Origin: Thiobacillus denitrificans DSM 12475
GTDB lineage: Bacteria; Pseudomonadota; Gammaproteobacteria; Burkholderiales; Thiobacillaceae
Direction: 5' to 3'
Length of the DNA: 64,000 nt
Assembly: GCF_000376425.1 (NCBI RefSeq)
Contig: NZ_AQWL01000001.1
Location: 114,347-178,346 of the forward strand
Part shown: piece by piece, positions 50,968-60,359 of the stretch
Numbering within the stretch: position 1 is the first letter of the stretch
Layout of the letters: the number at the start of each line of letters is the position of its first letter
Program-made: the position numbers and the translations under genes
Notes under the pieces: model-generated
Seen by the model: the letters and a program-made list of their open reading frames with translations, nothing else
Database searches by the model: none
Told to the model about the DNA's origin: nothing

Positions 50968-52623
50968 ATGCTGTTGCACCTTTCCATCCGCAACTACCTG
51001 CTGGTCGAATCGGTCGAGCTCGACTTCGCGCCGGGACTGACCGTGCTCACCGGCGAGACCGGCGCCGGCAAATCGATCCTGGTCGACGCGCTGGCGCTGG
51101 CGCTGGGCGACCGCGCCGAAGGGGGCGTCGTGCGGCCGGGTGCGCCGCGTGCCGAGATCGCCGCCGAATTCGCGATCGATGGCTTGCCCGTGCTGGCGGC
51201 CTGGCTCGACGACGCCGGCTTCGCGTCGGACGGCGATGTCTTGATCCTGCGCCGCGTGATCGACGCCGGCGGCCGTTCGCGTGCCTTCATCAACGGCAGC
51301 GCCGCGCCGTTGACCCAGCTGAAGGAAGCCGCCGATTTTCTGCTCGACATCCATGGCCAACACGCGCATCACGCGCTGCTGCGCCCGCAGGTCCAGCGCG
51401 AGGTGCTCGATGCGTATGCCGGCGCACAGCCGCTGGCCGTGACGGTCAACACCACCTGGCATGCCTGGCAGGCGGCGCGGCGGCAGCGTCTGGACGCCGA
51501 AACCCACGGCCAAGCACGGCAGATCGAGCGCGAAGGCCTGCAGCTGGCGCTGGAGGAACTGCGCGCGCTGGGCGACAATCTCGTACGATGGGACGACATC
51601 CAGACCGAGCACGCGCGGCTGGCCCACGTCACCATGCTACTCGAGGGTAGCCAGGCCCTGATCGACGGACTCGACGAAGGCGAGGCGGCGGTGGCCGGCC
51701 AGCTTGGCGAAATGAGCGCACGGCTCGACGGCATGCAGGCGGTGGACGACAGCCTGAAGGAGGTCGCCGCGCTGCTGAATTCGGCCAGTGCCGATCTGGC
51801 CGAGGCGGTGCATGCGCTGCGCCGCTATGCCGGCAACCTCAATCCCGATCCCGAACGGCTGGCCGAACTCGACCAGCGGCTGGCCGACATGCACCGACTG
51901 GCGCGCAAGCACCGCGTGCAGCCGGATGCACTGGCCGGTTTGCTGCAACAGTTCGAAATGCGGCTGGCCGCGCTGGCGGCGGGCGACGATCTCGACGCGC
52001 TGCGGGCAGCCGAAGATACCGCTCTGGCGCAATACCATGCCGATGCGCGCCAGCTCGGCGCGCTGCGCCGCAAGGCGGCGACGGTGCTGTCGAAGCAGGT
52101 GACGGTGGCGATGGGCGAACTCGCGCTGGCCGGTGGTCAGCTCGATATCACGCTTGCGCCGACCGGCGAGCCGCGCGCGCACGGGCTGGAGGACGTGGCG
52201 TTTCTCGTCGCTAGCCATCCCGGCCTGCCGCCGGGACCGCTTGGCAAGGTGGCGTCGGGCGGCGAGCTGTCGCGCATCAGCCTGGCGATCCAGACCGCGC
52301 TGTCGGGCGTGGCTGGCGTGCCGACGCTGATCTTCGACGAAGTCGACGTCGGCATCGGCGGCAGCGTGGCCGAAGCGGTCGGGCGACGGCTGGCGAAGCT
52401 GGGCGTAACCCGGCAGGTGCTGGTCATCACCCACTTGCCGCAGGTGGCGGCGCGCGGTTCGCAGCACTTGCGGGTGGCCAGGCAGGCCAGCGGCGGTTTC
52501 GTCTCGTCCAGCATCGAGTTGCTCGATGCCGGCGCGCGGGTGGAGGAAATCGCGCGCATGCTCGGCGGACTCAAGATCACCGCGACAACGCGGCAGCATG
52601 CCGCCGAGATGCTCGCGGGTTGA
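50968..52623 (+). CDS. recN: DNA repair protein RecN
   Basis: 551 residues. SMC-like layout: Walker A LTGETGAGKSILVDALALAL (about residues 28-47), a central coiled coil (around residues 155-365), and a C-terminal head with LGKVASGGELSRISLAIQTA and LIFDEVDVGIGGSVAEAVG. It acts in double-strand break repair and is normally SOS-induced; no clear LexA box was seen before nadK or recN. It overlaps the nuclease gene by 4 nt (TTGA). Confidence 0.96.
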   Translation: MLLHLSIRNYLLVESVELDFAPGLTVLTGETGAGKSILVDALALALGDRAEGGVVRPGAPRAEIAAEFAIDGLPVLAAWLDDAGFASDGDVLILRRVIDAGGRSRAFINGSAAPLTQLKEAADFLLDIHGQHAHHALLRPQVQREVLDAYAGAQPLAVTVNTTWHAWQAARRQRLDAETHGQARQIEREGLQLALEELRALGDNLVRWDDIQTEHARLAHVTMLLEGSQALIDGLDEGEAAVAGQLGEMSARLDGMQAVDDSLKEVAALLNSASADLAEAVHALRRYAGNLNPDPERLAELDQRLADMHRLARKHRVQPDALAGLLQQFEMRLAALAAGDDLDALRAAEDTALAQYHADARQLGALRRKAATVLSKQVTVAMGELALAGGQLDITLAPTGEPRAHGLEDVAFLVASHPGLPPGPLGKVASGGELSRISLAIQTALSGVAGVPTLIFDEVDVGIGGSVAEAVGRRLAKLGVTRQVLVITHLPQVAARGSQHLRVARQASGGFVSSSIELLDAGARVEEIARMLGGLKITATTRQHAAEMLAG

Positions 52624-53108
52624 GACGCCTGCTTGCCCTGTTCCTGCTGCTCGCCGCCGGTGTGGCGTGGGCGGAGCCGCTCAGCGGCGTCGTCATCGTG
52701 GTGATCGACGGCGATACCCTGCTGTTCAGGCCAGACCACTACCATCCGTCCTCGCGGGCGTTCATCAAGGTGCGCCTGGCCGGCATCGACGCGCCGGAAA
52801 AGGGGCAGCCGTACGGCGAGGCGGCCACCCGCGCGCTCAAGGACATGGCATTGCAGCAGCGTGCAACGCTCGAAATCGTTGCCACCGATGTTTATGGTCG
52901 CAAGCTGGGAAGGATCGAGGTCGATGCGCTGCCAGTGAATGAGGAACTGGTGCGGCGCGGTTACGCCTGGTCGTCGTCGCGCAATCCGTACCGGGCGATG
53001 CGGCCGCTGCAGGACGACGCGCGCCGCGCGGGCATCGGGCTGTGGCAGGATCCTGCGCCTACTCCGCCGTGGATGTGGCGGCGCGCGCAGCCAGCTCGCG
53101 GTCGCTGA
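52620..53108 (+). CDS. Secreted thermonuclease-like (SNase-fold) protein
   Basis: 162 residues from a TTG start overlapping the recN stop. A signal peptide (LLALFLLLAAGVAWA) precedes an SNase OB-fold: VVIVVIDGDTLLF, FIKVRLAGIDAPEKGQPYG and YGRKLGRIEVD, with the catalytic Arg/Glu/Asp pattern. It would cleave nucleic acid in the periplasm or outside. Its 3' end runs 50 nt into the convergent SulP gene. Confidence 0.88.
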   Translation: MRRLLALFLLLAAGVAWAEPLSGVVIVVIDGDTLLFRPDHYHPSSRAFIKVRLAGIDAPEKGQPYGEAATRALKDMALQQRATLEIVATDVYGRKLGRIEVDALPVNEELVRRGYAWSSSRNPYRAMRPLQDDARRAGIGLWQDPAPTPPWMWRRAQPARGR

Positions 53109-54903
53109 GGCTGCGCGGCGTTCCGTCCGGCAGTGCGACGTGGCATTCGCGGAAGATCCGCGCGGTGCAGGTACGGCATATCTCGTTGTCGAGCCGCGGG
53201 TAGATCAACTCGAGGGCCTCGCCCTTGTGGCGGAATATCTGGTCTTCGCCGATGGTGTCGACCTGGCCGCTGCGGCGCAGCATTTCACAGAAATCCGGCT
53301 GCACGCCGACCAGGTACAACCCCCCGCCCAGCTTGCGCCGTCGCGTGGCTTCCTTGGCCAGCAGCTCGGCACCGGCGAGGTCGATGAAGCCGATCGCGCG
53401 CGCGGTGATCAGCAGGTTTTTCTTCTTCGGATCGGCCTCGTCGACGTTGCGGAAATACTGCTGCACGTGTTCGACCGCGCCGAAGAAGATCGAGCCCTCG
53501 ACGCGCAGCATCGCCATCTGCGGGCAGCGGGCGGCACCTGCTGCGGCCGGCACGAACTTGCGGCGCGGATTGTCGAGTTCGGGCGCGAGCGGCACCAGTT
53601 CGCGGATCGACGGCCGCGAGGTGCGGTAAAGGTAGAACAGCAGCGACACCAGGATGCCGAAGAAGATGCCCTTTTCCAGGTCGACCAGGGTGCCGACGAA
53701 GGTCAGCGCGAGGACGATGCGCTCGCGCTTGTGGCGCTTGAAGATTTCGCCGATGTGGTGGAAGTCGATCAGGCCCCACGCCACGATGAACAGGATCGCC
53801 GCCATCGACGGCACCGGCAGGTAGGCCGCAAGCGGGGCGACCAGCAGCACGATCAGCAGCAGGAACAGCGCCGACATCGCTGCCGCCAGCGGCGTTTTTG
53901 CTCCCGCTGCGTAGTTGACGCCGCTGCGGTTGAATGAGCCGCTGGAAGCGTAACCGGAGAAGAAGCTGCCGGCGATGTTGGACAGCCCCTGGCCGACGAA
54001 CTCCTGGTTGCTGTCGATGCGCTGGTCGGACTTGATTGCGACCGCGCGGGCGATCGCCACCGCCTCGGTCAGCGCGAGGATGGCGATGATGGTGGCGGGG
54101 AAAAGCGTCTGCTTGATTGCGGTGAGTGAGAAGTCCGGTACCGAGAAAGGGGGAAAGGCGGCGGCCAGCGCGCCGACGGTGCGGATGCCGGTGGTTTCGC
54201 TGCCGAATTGCGCATTGAGGATCGCCGCGACCACGCTGCCGACCACCATCGCGACGATCATGTAGGGTAGCTTCTGCAGATAGCGCTTGGCGAGCATGCC
54301 CGACCCCAGCGTGACCACGCCCACCGCCATCACCCAGGGCTGGATGTCGGCGAGGTGGCTGCCGAAATGGATCAGCACTTCGTGGAAGTGTGCGCCGCGC
54401 GGCATATCGAGACCGAAGAAGTGCTTGATCTGGCTGCTTGCGATGAGGATCGCCGCACCGGCGGTGAAGCCGATGATGACCGTATGCGAGATGAAGTTGA
54501 CCAGCGCGCCCAGCCGCGCCAGGCCCATCGCCAGCTGGATCAGGCCGGCCAGCAGGGTGAGCGTGAGCACCAGGCCGATGAACTGCGGGCTGCCCGGCTC
54601 GGCGAGCGGGCTGACTGAGGCGAATACCACGATCGAGATCGCCGTGGTCGGCCCCGACACCAGGTGCCAGCTCGACCCCCACAATGCGGCGACGATGGCA
54701 GGCACCATGGCTGCATAGAGGCCATACTCGGGCGGCAGCCCGGCGATGGTGGCGAACGCCACCGCCTGCGGCAGCACGATCATGGCGCCGGTGAGCGCGG
54801 CGATGTTGTCGGCCTTGAACGTCTGCGACGTGACCAGGGGCCACCAGCGCAGGAAGGGCAGCAGGCGGTAAAGCCAGAGCGGGCAGGCCTTGAGATCGAT
54901 CAC
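53059..54903 (-). CDS. SulP-family inorganic anion transporter with STAS domain
   Basis: 614 residues: about 10-12 TMs (e.g. TGAMIVLPQAVAFATIAGLP, IGFTAGAAILIASSQIKHFF), GQGLSNIAGSFFSGYASSGS, and a C-terminal STAS domain (LRVEGSIFFGAVEHVQQYF, ARAIGFIDLAGAELLAKEA). Substrate could be sulfate, bicarbonate or another anion. The tail adds Cys576/Cys579 and Cys587 (CRTCTARIFREC), not typical of all SulP proteins. It overlaps the nuclease gene on the opposite strand by 50 nt. Confidence 0.9.
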   Translation of the reverse strand: MIDLKACPLWLYRLLPFLRWWPLVTSQTFKADNIAALTGAMIVLPQAVAFATIAGLPPEYGLYAAMVPAIVAALWGSSWHLVSGPTTAISIVVFASVSPLAEPGSPQFIGLVLTLTLLAGLIQLAMGLARLGALVNFISHTVIIGFTAGAAILIASSQIKHFFGLDMPRGAHFHEVLIHFGSHLADIQPWVMAVGVVTLGSGMLAKRYLQKLPYMIVAMVVGSVVAAILNAQFGSETTGIRTVGALAAAFPPFSVPDFSLTAIKQTLFPATIIAILALTEAVAIARAVAIKSDQRIDSNQEFVGQGLSNIAGSFFSGYASSGSFNRSGVNYAAGAKTPLAAAMSALFLLLIVLLVAPLAAYLPVPSMAAILFIVAWGLIDFHHIGEIFKRHKRERIVLALTFVGTLVDLEKGIFFGILVSLLFYLYRTSRPSIRELVPLAPELDNPRRKFVPAAAGAARCPQMAMLRVEGSIFFGAVEHVQQYFRNVDEADPKKKNLLITARAIGFIDLAGAELLAKEATRRRKLGGGLYLVGVQPDFCEMLRRSGQVDTIGEDQIFRHKGEALELIYPRLDNEICRTCTARIFRECHVALPDGTPRSLSDRELAARAATSTAE

Positions 54904-54998
54904 GCAGGCTCCAAAAGTATATTAGTGAATAAGACTATAACTATTTGTTGCAAAAGGGTTTTTGTATGGCTTCCTGTCCCCGGTGGCCTGTCCGGTTT

Positions 54999-55004
54999 TA
55001 TAAT
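54999..55004 (+). promoter_or_regulatory. Candidate -10 box for the tandem cytochrome genes
   Basis: TATAAT lies 65 nt before the first cytochrome ATG, in the divergent region from the SulP gene. The matching -35 position is GC-rich and poor, so an activator may be needed (inference). Confidence 0.4.
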
Positions 55005-55068
55005 CGGACGCACACCCCGCGTCGGATCGGGTCGCAACGACAATTCAACCAGAGGGAGCGAGAGGAAG

Positions 55069-55404
55069 ATGAAACTCACCACGATGACGTTGTGTGCATC
55101 CGCGCTGCTGCTGTTGACCGCACCGGTTCAGGCAGCGGGCGACCCCAAGGCCGGACAGCTTAAAACCTCGATGTGCGCCGGTTGTCATGGCATTGCCGGC
55201 TGGCGTACCGCCTATCCCAGCGTATATAGCGTTCCCAAGCTCGGTGGACAGCACGCCGATTATATCGTGGCGGCCCTCAAAGCCTATAAAAGTGGCGATC
55301 GCAGCCACCCCAGCATGAAGGCCATCGCGGGCAGCCTGTCCGAGCGTGACATGGATGATCTTGCAGCGTATTACGCATCGTCGTACAGCGGCGCTGCCAA
55401 CTGA
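55069..55404 (+). CDS. Periplasmic monoheme cytochrome c (c553-like)
   Basis: 111 residues from ATG 55069 (GAGAGGAAG precedes). Signal peptide ends VQAAG; haem motif CAGCH at 36-40; SHPSMKAIAG gives the likely Met ligand. LSERDMDDLAAYYAS is the C-terminal helix typical of class I cytochromes of the c4/c553 group. It is followed 9 nt later by a paralogue. Confidence 0.92.
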   Translation: MKLTTMTLCASALLLLTAPVQAAGDPKAGQLKTSMCAGCHGIAGWRTAYPSVYSVPKLGGQHADYIVAALKAYKSGDRSHPSMKAIAGSLSERDMDDLAAYYASSYSGAAN

Positions 55405-55413
55405 GGAGGCCCC

Positions 55414-55737
55414 ATGAAAAGAACATTGCTCATCCTCGCCGCGGTTGCACTGGGCACTTCCCCGGCCGCACATGCCAAGGGCGACTACGAGGCCGGCAAG
55501 GCCAAATCGGCCACCTGCGCTGCCTGCCACGGCGTGGACGGGATCAGTGCCGTGGCATCCTTTCCCAAACTGGCGGGCCAGCACCGCGATTATCTCTACC
55601 ATGTGCTCAAGGATTACCAGTCCGGCAAGCGCAAGAACCCCATTATGGCAGGCCAGGTACAAAACCTCTCCGATACCGACATGCGCGATCTGGCGATGTA
55701 TTTCTCCAAACAGAAAGGGCTGACGCTGAAGTATTGA
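55414..55737 (+). CDS. Periplasmic monoheme cytochrome c, paralogue of the preceding gene
   Basis: 107 residues. Signal peptide ends AAHAK; haem motif CAACHG at 35-40; Met in KNPIMAGQ; C-terminal LSDTDMRDLAMYFSKQKG. The order and spacing resemble the two halves of a diheme cytochrome c4 split into separate genes. A strong terminator follows. Confidence 0.92.
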   Translation: MKRTLLILAAVALGTSPAAHAKGDYEAGKAKSATCAACHGVDGISAVASFPKLAGQHRDYLYHVLKDYQSGKRKNPIMAGQVQNLSDTDMRDLAMYFSKQKGLTLKY

Positions 55738-55754
55738 TTCAGGCGGAAAGATAG

Positions 55755-55787
55755 CGGGCGCGGCTGGACAGGCCGCGCCCGTTTTTT
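55755..55787 (+). terminator. Intrinsic terminator after the cytochrome pair
   Basis: A 10-bp GC stem (CGGGCGCGGC / GCCGCGCCCG) with a 7-nt loop is followed by six T. It ends the two-gene cytochrome operon; the ~130 nt to the convergent mscS gene show no gene. Confidence 0.9.
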
Positions 55788-55920
55788 ATTGAAGCGACTG
55801 GAGCGGAAAAGAGCAGCGGTTTGCGATCCTGAAAAGGCAGTCCCGGCATGCCCGGCCGGCAGTCTGCCTGTGTCGTCCTGGCTTTCCCGGACGCGGTGAT
55901 CGCCTGCAACCGGGCGCCTG

Positions 55921-57198
55921 TCAGTCCTGGTTCAGCCCCTGGCGTAACTGCAATCCGGTGGTAAGGTCCTGACCCGTCGGCTTCTGGTAAAGGCGCAAAT
56001 CAAACTCAGGGAGCATGGCGAGCAGATGATCAAAAATATCGCTTTGGATGCCTTCGTACTCAATCCAGGCAGTTGACGCGGTGAAGCAGTACAGTTCCAT
56101 TGGAATGCCTTCCGAGGAGGGTTCCATCGCACGGACCATCAGTGTCATGCCCTGGTGAATCTTCGGATGCTGCCTCAGGTAGGCATGGATATAGGCCCTG
56201 AAGGTGCCGAGGTTGGTCAGGCGCCGCTGATTGGCGGGGGCTTTTGCCAGATCGCCCAACGTGCGGCTTGCCGCGCTATTGGCGCCATCAAGCTCCTGCA
56301 GCTTTTGCTCGAGGTAAGGCCTGAGCAGGGCAATGTGCTGAAGGCGTTCCACGTCTTCCGGTTTGAGGAAGCAAACAGAGCCTGCATCCAGTCGAATGAC
56401 GCGCTTGATACGCCGCCCGCCCGACTCGGACATGCCACGCCAGTTGCGAAAGCTCTCCGACATCAGGCGCCAGGTAGGAATGGTCGTGATGGTTTTGTCC
56501 CAGTTCTGCACTTTGACCGTGTGCAGGGCAATGTCGATCACATCTCCATCCGCGCCCAGCTGTGGCATCTCGATCCAGTCGCCTACGCGCAGCATGTCGT
56601 TGGACGCCAGTTGCAAGCCAGCCGTGAAGGACAGCAAGGTATCCTTGAAAACCAGCATCAACACAGCCGACATGGCGCCCAAACCGGAAAGCAGAATCAG
56701 GGGTGAGCGGTCGATCAGCGCTGCAATGATGACGATGCCGCCCAGCAACATCAAACCCAGCTTGGCCAGCTGGATGTGGCTCTTGATCGAGCGGGTTGAT
56801 GCGGCCAGGGTGCCGGCTGATCTTTCATACTCCTCGTGCTCTTCGTGGAGCGCATCCAGGAAGGCCATCAATACCCGGACGATTTGCAGGACGGTCACCG
56901 CCACGGCCACATTTCTGATAATGCTTACGGCGGCAGCGGGCAGATAGGGAATGGCGGCTACGGACATCTGGACCACCAGGGACGGCGTGACCTTCTCCAG
57001 GCGGTTGAGGACATTGCGGTGAAGGACGACGCGTGTCCAGCGTGCCTGCATGGCCTCGATCCAGCGACTGAACCCATGCAGCAGGATCCAGTGGACGACA
57101 AGTCTGGCGCCATAGGCCAGCAAGACCATCAGCACCAGGCCGGCGATGGCCTGAATCGCTTCGGGCTGTTCGGTCAGATAGGCAATTTCAAGCTTCAT
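55921..57198 (-). CDS. MscS-family mechanosensitive ion channel (YbdG-like)
   Basis: 425 residues. About five N-terminal TMs (LVLMVLLAYGARLVVHWILL, LVVQMSVAAIPYLPAAAVSI), then the pore-lining MscS helix region GLGAMSAVLMLVFKDTLLSF and the beta domain (NDMLRVGDWIEMPQLGADGD, VKVQNWDKTITTIPTWRLMS). The C-terminal domain (MVRAMEPSSEGIPMELYCFT) matches YbdG-type channels. It protects against hypo-osmotic shock. Confidence 0.9.
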   Translation of the reverse strand: MKLEIAYLTEQPEAIQAIAGLVLMVLLAYGARLVVHWILLHGFSRWIEAMQARWTRVVLHRNVLNRLEKVTPSLVVQMSVAAIPYLPAAAVSIIRNVAVAVTVLQIVRVLMAFLDALHEEHEEYERSAGTLAASTRSIKSHIQLAKLGLMLLGGIVIIAALIDRSPLILLSGLGAMSAVLMLVFKDTLLSFTAGLQLASNDMLRVGDWIEMPQLGADGDVIDIALHTVKVQNWDKTITTIPTWRLMSESFRNWRGMSESGGRRIKRVIRLDAGSVCFLKPEDVERLQHIALLRPYLEQKLQELDGANSAASRTLGDLAKAPANQRRLTNLGTFRAYIHAYLRQHPKIHQGMTLMVRAMEPSSEGIPMELYCFTASTAWIEYEGIQSDIFDHLLAMLPEFDLRLYQKPTGQDLTTGLQLRQGLNQD

Positions 57199-57303
57199 TG
57201 CGGAAAGAGATCGGGCATGTAAGAACGGTTTGTGGCGTATCGCCGGCGTTAACGGCAGTCAAGCCGAGGCGGGATCGCCGGCGACGGGCTGGGGCGCCGG
57301 ACA

Positions 57304-58653
57304 TTATTCATAGTCCTCAGGATGCCCCTCTTCCAGATTTTCCCGGTAGTCCTGTTCGAATTCTTTCTGATAGAAAAACCGTTCTTCGCCAAAGGCGGGC
57401 TTGAGATCGCTCAGCCAGGTGGCCTGTTCGTCATAACGGGCAAAAAAGGGCCGGTGCACCCAATCGGGGTTGCGGGCCTGAATGAAGCGCAGTTGCAGAA
57501 CTTTTTCGCCCATGACTTCGCTGGTCCCCAGCACCTGTACCTTGCCGGGGTTGGCGGACATGCTGGGGCCGCGTACGGTACGGCAAAGCCCCCCTACCTG
57601 CCGGTAGGCTTCGCGGAAAATTTCCCAGGCACGTACCAGGGGTACGTTGAAATAGTGCTGGGCGCCAGTGTCGCGGGCGATGAACATGTAGTAAGGCACA
57701 CAGCCCAGATCTACCTGTTCATTCCACATCTGGATCCACAAGGCCGGATCGTCGTTGATGTGCCGCAGCAGGGGCGACTGGGTGCGGATGATCGCCCCGG
57801 CTTGCCTGATTTGTGCAATTGCCTGGCGTACCGGCTCGGGCGCCAGTTCCCTCGGATGGTTGAAGTGGGCCATCAAGGCAAGGTGCTTGCCGTTCTCCCC
57901 GACCTTGCGGAAGAGCGCCAGCAAATCCTCTGTGTCGTTGTCGCTCAGGAATCGGTAAGGCCAGTAGCTGAGCGCCTTGGTGCCGATGCGGATGCGGCGC
58001 AGGTTGGGCAGATCGGCTTCGAGCAAGGGCTCGATGTATTGGGCCAGGTTGCGCGCCGACATGATCAGCGGGTCGCCGCCGGTGAACAGCACATCGGTGA
58101 CCTGCGGATTGGTCTGGAGATAATCGATCAGGCGATCCACTTCACGGCTGGCAAACTTGAGATCGGAGAGCCCGACGAACTGCGGCCAGCGAAAACAGAA
58201 GCTGCAATAGGCGTGGCAGGTCTGGCCCTGGCTGGGAAAGAACAAGACGGTTTCCCGGTACTTGTGCTGCATGCCGTCGAGGTTCTCGCCGTCGAGGCTG
58301 GGTATGTTGTGGCTGATCTGTCCGGCCGGATGCGGATTGAGCTGCAGGCGGATACGGTTTGCGGCGGCCTTGAGTTCGGCGCGGTCGGCGCCGCCTTTCA
58401 GCAGGGCTGCCATTTCCTCGTAGTGATGGGGCAACAGCATGTCACGCTGGGGGAAGGTGAGCAGGAACAGGGGGTCGGCAGGCACCCGGTCCCAGTCGAT
58501 GAGATGGTCGACAACAAAATTGTTGGCCTTGAAGGGAAGGACGTGCCCCACCACTTCGATGTCGAATTTTATTTCTTCGGGCAGCCGTTCCATCTGCGGG
58601 ATGTCGCGGAAGTTATTCAGGGAATAGGCCTTGTATCTACAAGATTTCTGCAT
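57304..58653 (-). CDS. KamA-family radical SAM protein (lysine 2,3-aminomutase-like)
   Basis: 449 residues from ATG 58653; ATGs at 58671 and 58707 are in frame. The [4Fe-4S]/SAM motif is CHAYCSFC (CxxxCxxC), with VLFTGGDPLIMS and IRIGTKALSYWPYRF. SANPGKVQVLG may hold the PLP lysine of aminomutases. It is longer than EpmB and there is no epmA nearby, so EF-P modification is unlikely. The true substrate is unknown. Confidence 0.82.
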   Translation of the reverse strand: MQKSCRYKAYSLNNFRDIPQMERLPEEIKFDIEVVGHVLPFKANNFVVDHLIDWDRVPADPLFLLTFPQRDMLLPHHYEEMAALLKGGADRAELKAAANRIRLQLNPHPAGQISHNIPSLDGENLDGMQHKYRETVLFFPSQGQTCHAYCSFCFRWPQFVGLSDLKFASREVDRLIDYLQTNPQVTDVLFTGGDPLIMSARNLAQYIEPLLEADLPNLRRIRIGTKALSYWPYRFLSDNDTEDLLALFRKVGENGKHLALMAHFNHPRELAPEPVRQAIAQIRQAGAIIRTQSPLLRHINDDPALWIQMWNEQVDLGCVPYYMFIARDTGAQHYFNVPLVRAWEIFREAYRQVGGLCRTVRGPSMSANPGKVQVLGTSEVMGEKVLQLRFIQARNPDWVHRPFFARYDEQATWLSDLKPAFGEERFFYQKEFEQDYRENLEEGHPEDYE

Positions 58654-59310
58654 GTGGCAATTCCATTTCATTTTTGGTTGGCCGGATACCAGGCAACGGG
58701 ACGGCATGCTGCCCAGGCCTGGCTTGTTCCGGATAGAGGATGAGCGGAGGAAACGGGGCCGCGATGCCGTGGCTGTGCTTTTGTAACCGGCTGAACGGAC
58801 CGATGGACCGTGTTATACCGATGCGGATGAAATCCCCTGCGTGTCGGGAATGATCTCGAAACAATGTCCGGCCGGCTTGGGAAAGGGTATGGCCTGCCTC
58901 CTGTGCGAGAGGGGCGTGTGTAAACGGCGTGGTATATACCCAGAAAATAGTTTTATAGAAATCATTATTCAATGATAACACTTCTGGATACAGGCGCTCC
59001 CCGCCAGTACCGGCTGACCTGAGCTCACCTTTAAGCCCTGGCGGGCCTTTCTCATGAATTCACCGCTGCTGCCCGAAATGCCGCCTCATCATTGGCGCGG
59101 TACGCCAGTATTCACGTGTACTGGAAGTGGCACTGGAAGGGCGCAGTGCGGGTACGGGCAACCCTGGTCGATGCGTTATAAGGATGCCGTGATTCGGCTA
59201 GCGGATACCGAAAGGATATGCGCTGACGCTTGCTGGTTGGCTGCAACCAGCCGATCCTGATTGCCTCTCCGCACCCGATTCAGGGCATGGCTGATTCAGC
59301 CGCGAGGCGG
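58654..59310. other. Intergenic stretch between the KamA-like and deacetylase genes
   Basis: No supported gene. An AT-rich patch at 58930-58980 holds a possible minus-strand promoter for the KamA-like gene: TTGAAT (58972-58967) and TATTTT (58949-58944), 17 bp apart, giving a leader of ~290 nt. Small ORFs here (58637-58981 minus, 59054-59260 plus) have no domain or good ribosome site. Confidence 0.5.
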
Positions 59311-60234
59311 TTATAAATCCGCCAGAGTCTTGATGTGCACCGCCACGCTGCGTCCCAGGGCGCTGAGGTCGTAGCCGCCTTCCAGTACCGAGACGATGCG
59401 CCCTTCGGCGTGGCGCGCAGCCACGCCCATCGCCTGCTCGGTGATCCAGACATAATCCGCTTCGACCAGGCCGAACTGCGCCATGTCGTCCTCGCGGTGG
59501 GCGTCGAAGCCGGCGGAGAAAAACAGCATCTGCGGCCGGAAGGCTTCCAGGCGCGGCATGATTTGCGTGCTGAAGGCTTCACGGTAGGCGGGGCCGCCGG
59601 TGCCGGCGGGCAGCGGCACGTTGACGATGTGCGCGCTGGCGCTGTCGGCGCCGCTAAACGGGTAGAAGGGGTGCTGGAAGGTGGAGCACAGCATCGCGCG
59701 CGGATCGTTCCTGAAGATGTCCTCGGTACCGTTGCCGTGATGAACGTCGAAATCGACGATGGCGACCCGTTCCAGGGCGTGCGCTTCCAGGGCATGCGCG
59801 GCCGCCACGGCGACGTTGTTGAAGATGCAAAACCCCATGGCCTGGCTGCGGGTGGCGTGGTGTCCGGGCGGCCGGCAGGCGACGAAGGCGCTGGCCACTT
59901 CGCCGCGCATCACCAGGTCGACCGCCATCACCGCGCCGCCGGCCGCATGGTAGGCGGCATCCAGACTGTGCGGGTTCATGCCGGTGTCGGGGTCGAGCGC
60001 GTGGAAGCCTTCGTAGGGCGAGGCGGCCTCGATGGAATCGATATAGGCGGCGTCATGCGCTCTGAGCAGCTGGCTGCGGTGCACCAGCGGGGCTTCGTGG
60101 TGGATCAGATAATCGAACAGGTGGGCGGCATGCAGCCGGTCATCGATGGCGCGCAGACGCAGCGGGCTTTCCGGGTGCCAGTTGCCCATGTCGTGCTTGA
60201 GGCATTCGGGGTGGGTGATATAGGCGGTGTGCAT
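59311..60234 (-). CDS. Histone deacetylase family protein (class II/AcuC-like)
   Basis: 307 residues. Arginase-fold deacetylase motifs: RPPGHHATRSQAMGFCIFN, VAIVDFDVHHGNGTEDIF (zinc ligands Asp and His) and LFFSAGFDAHREDDMAQFG. Bacterial members deacetylate proteins, acetoin-pathway enzymes or polyamines. It is divergent from a Pat-like protein acetyltransferase 125 nt away, suggesting reversible protein acetylation. A minus-strand TATAGT (60266-60261) may be its -10. Confidence 0.9.
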   Translation of the reverse strand: MHTAYITHPECLKHDMGNWHPESPLRLRAIDDRLHAAHLFDYLIHHEAPLVHRSQLLRAHDAAYIDSIEAASPYEGFHALDPDTGMNPHSLDAAYHAAGGAVMAVDLVMRGEVASAFVACRPPGHHATRSQAMGFCIFNNVAVAAAHALEAHALERVAIVDFDVHHGNGTEDIFRNDPRAMLCSTFQHPFYPFSGADSASAHIVNVPLPAGTGGPAYREAFSTQIMPRLEAFRPQMLFFSAGFDAHREDDMAQFGLVEADYVWITEQAMGVAARHAEGRIVSVLEGGYDLSALGRSVAVHIKTLADL

Positions 60235-60359
60235 GGCGAGTCAAGGTGCTGAATGGCTCAACTATACGCCCGGCGAGATGGCGCTGTAACGGAGGATGGC
60301 CTAGGATAGGGCATCCCCGATCCGGCCGCTGCGCCGCCGCACGCCGTTCTCACGAAGCC

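Noticed and set aside
57304..58653. EpmB (EF-P lysine aminomutase)
   Set aside because: The protein is about 100 residues too long, differs around the radical SAM motif and has no epmA neighbour.
58637..58981. A 114-residue minus-strand frame upstream of the KamA-like gene
   Set aside because: Overlaps the start of the KamA-like gene in another frame and shows no domain; the AT-rich patch fits a promoter better.
59054..59260. A 68-residue plus-strand frame between the KamA-like and deacetylase genes
   Set aside because: Poor ribosome site and no recognisable features; cannot be supported.
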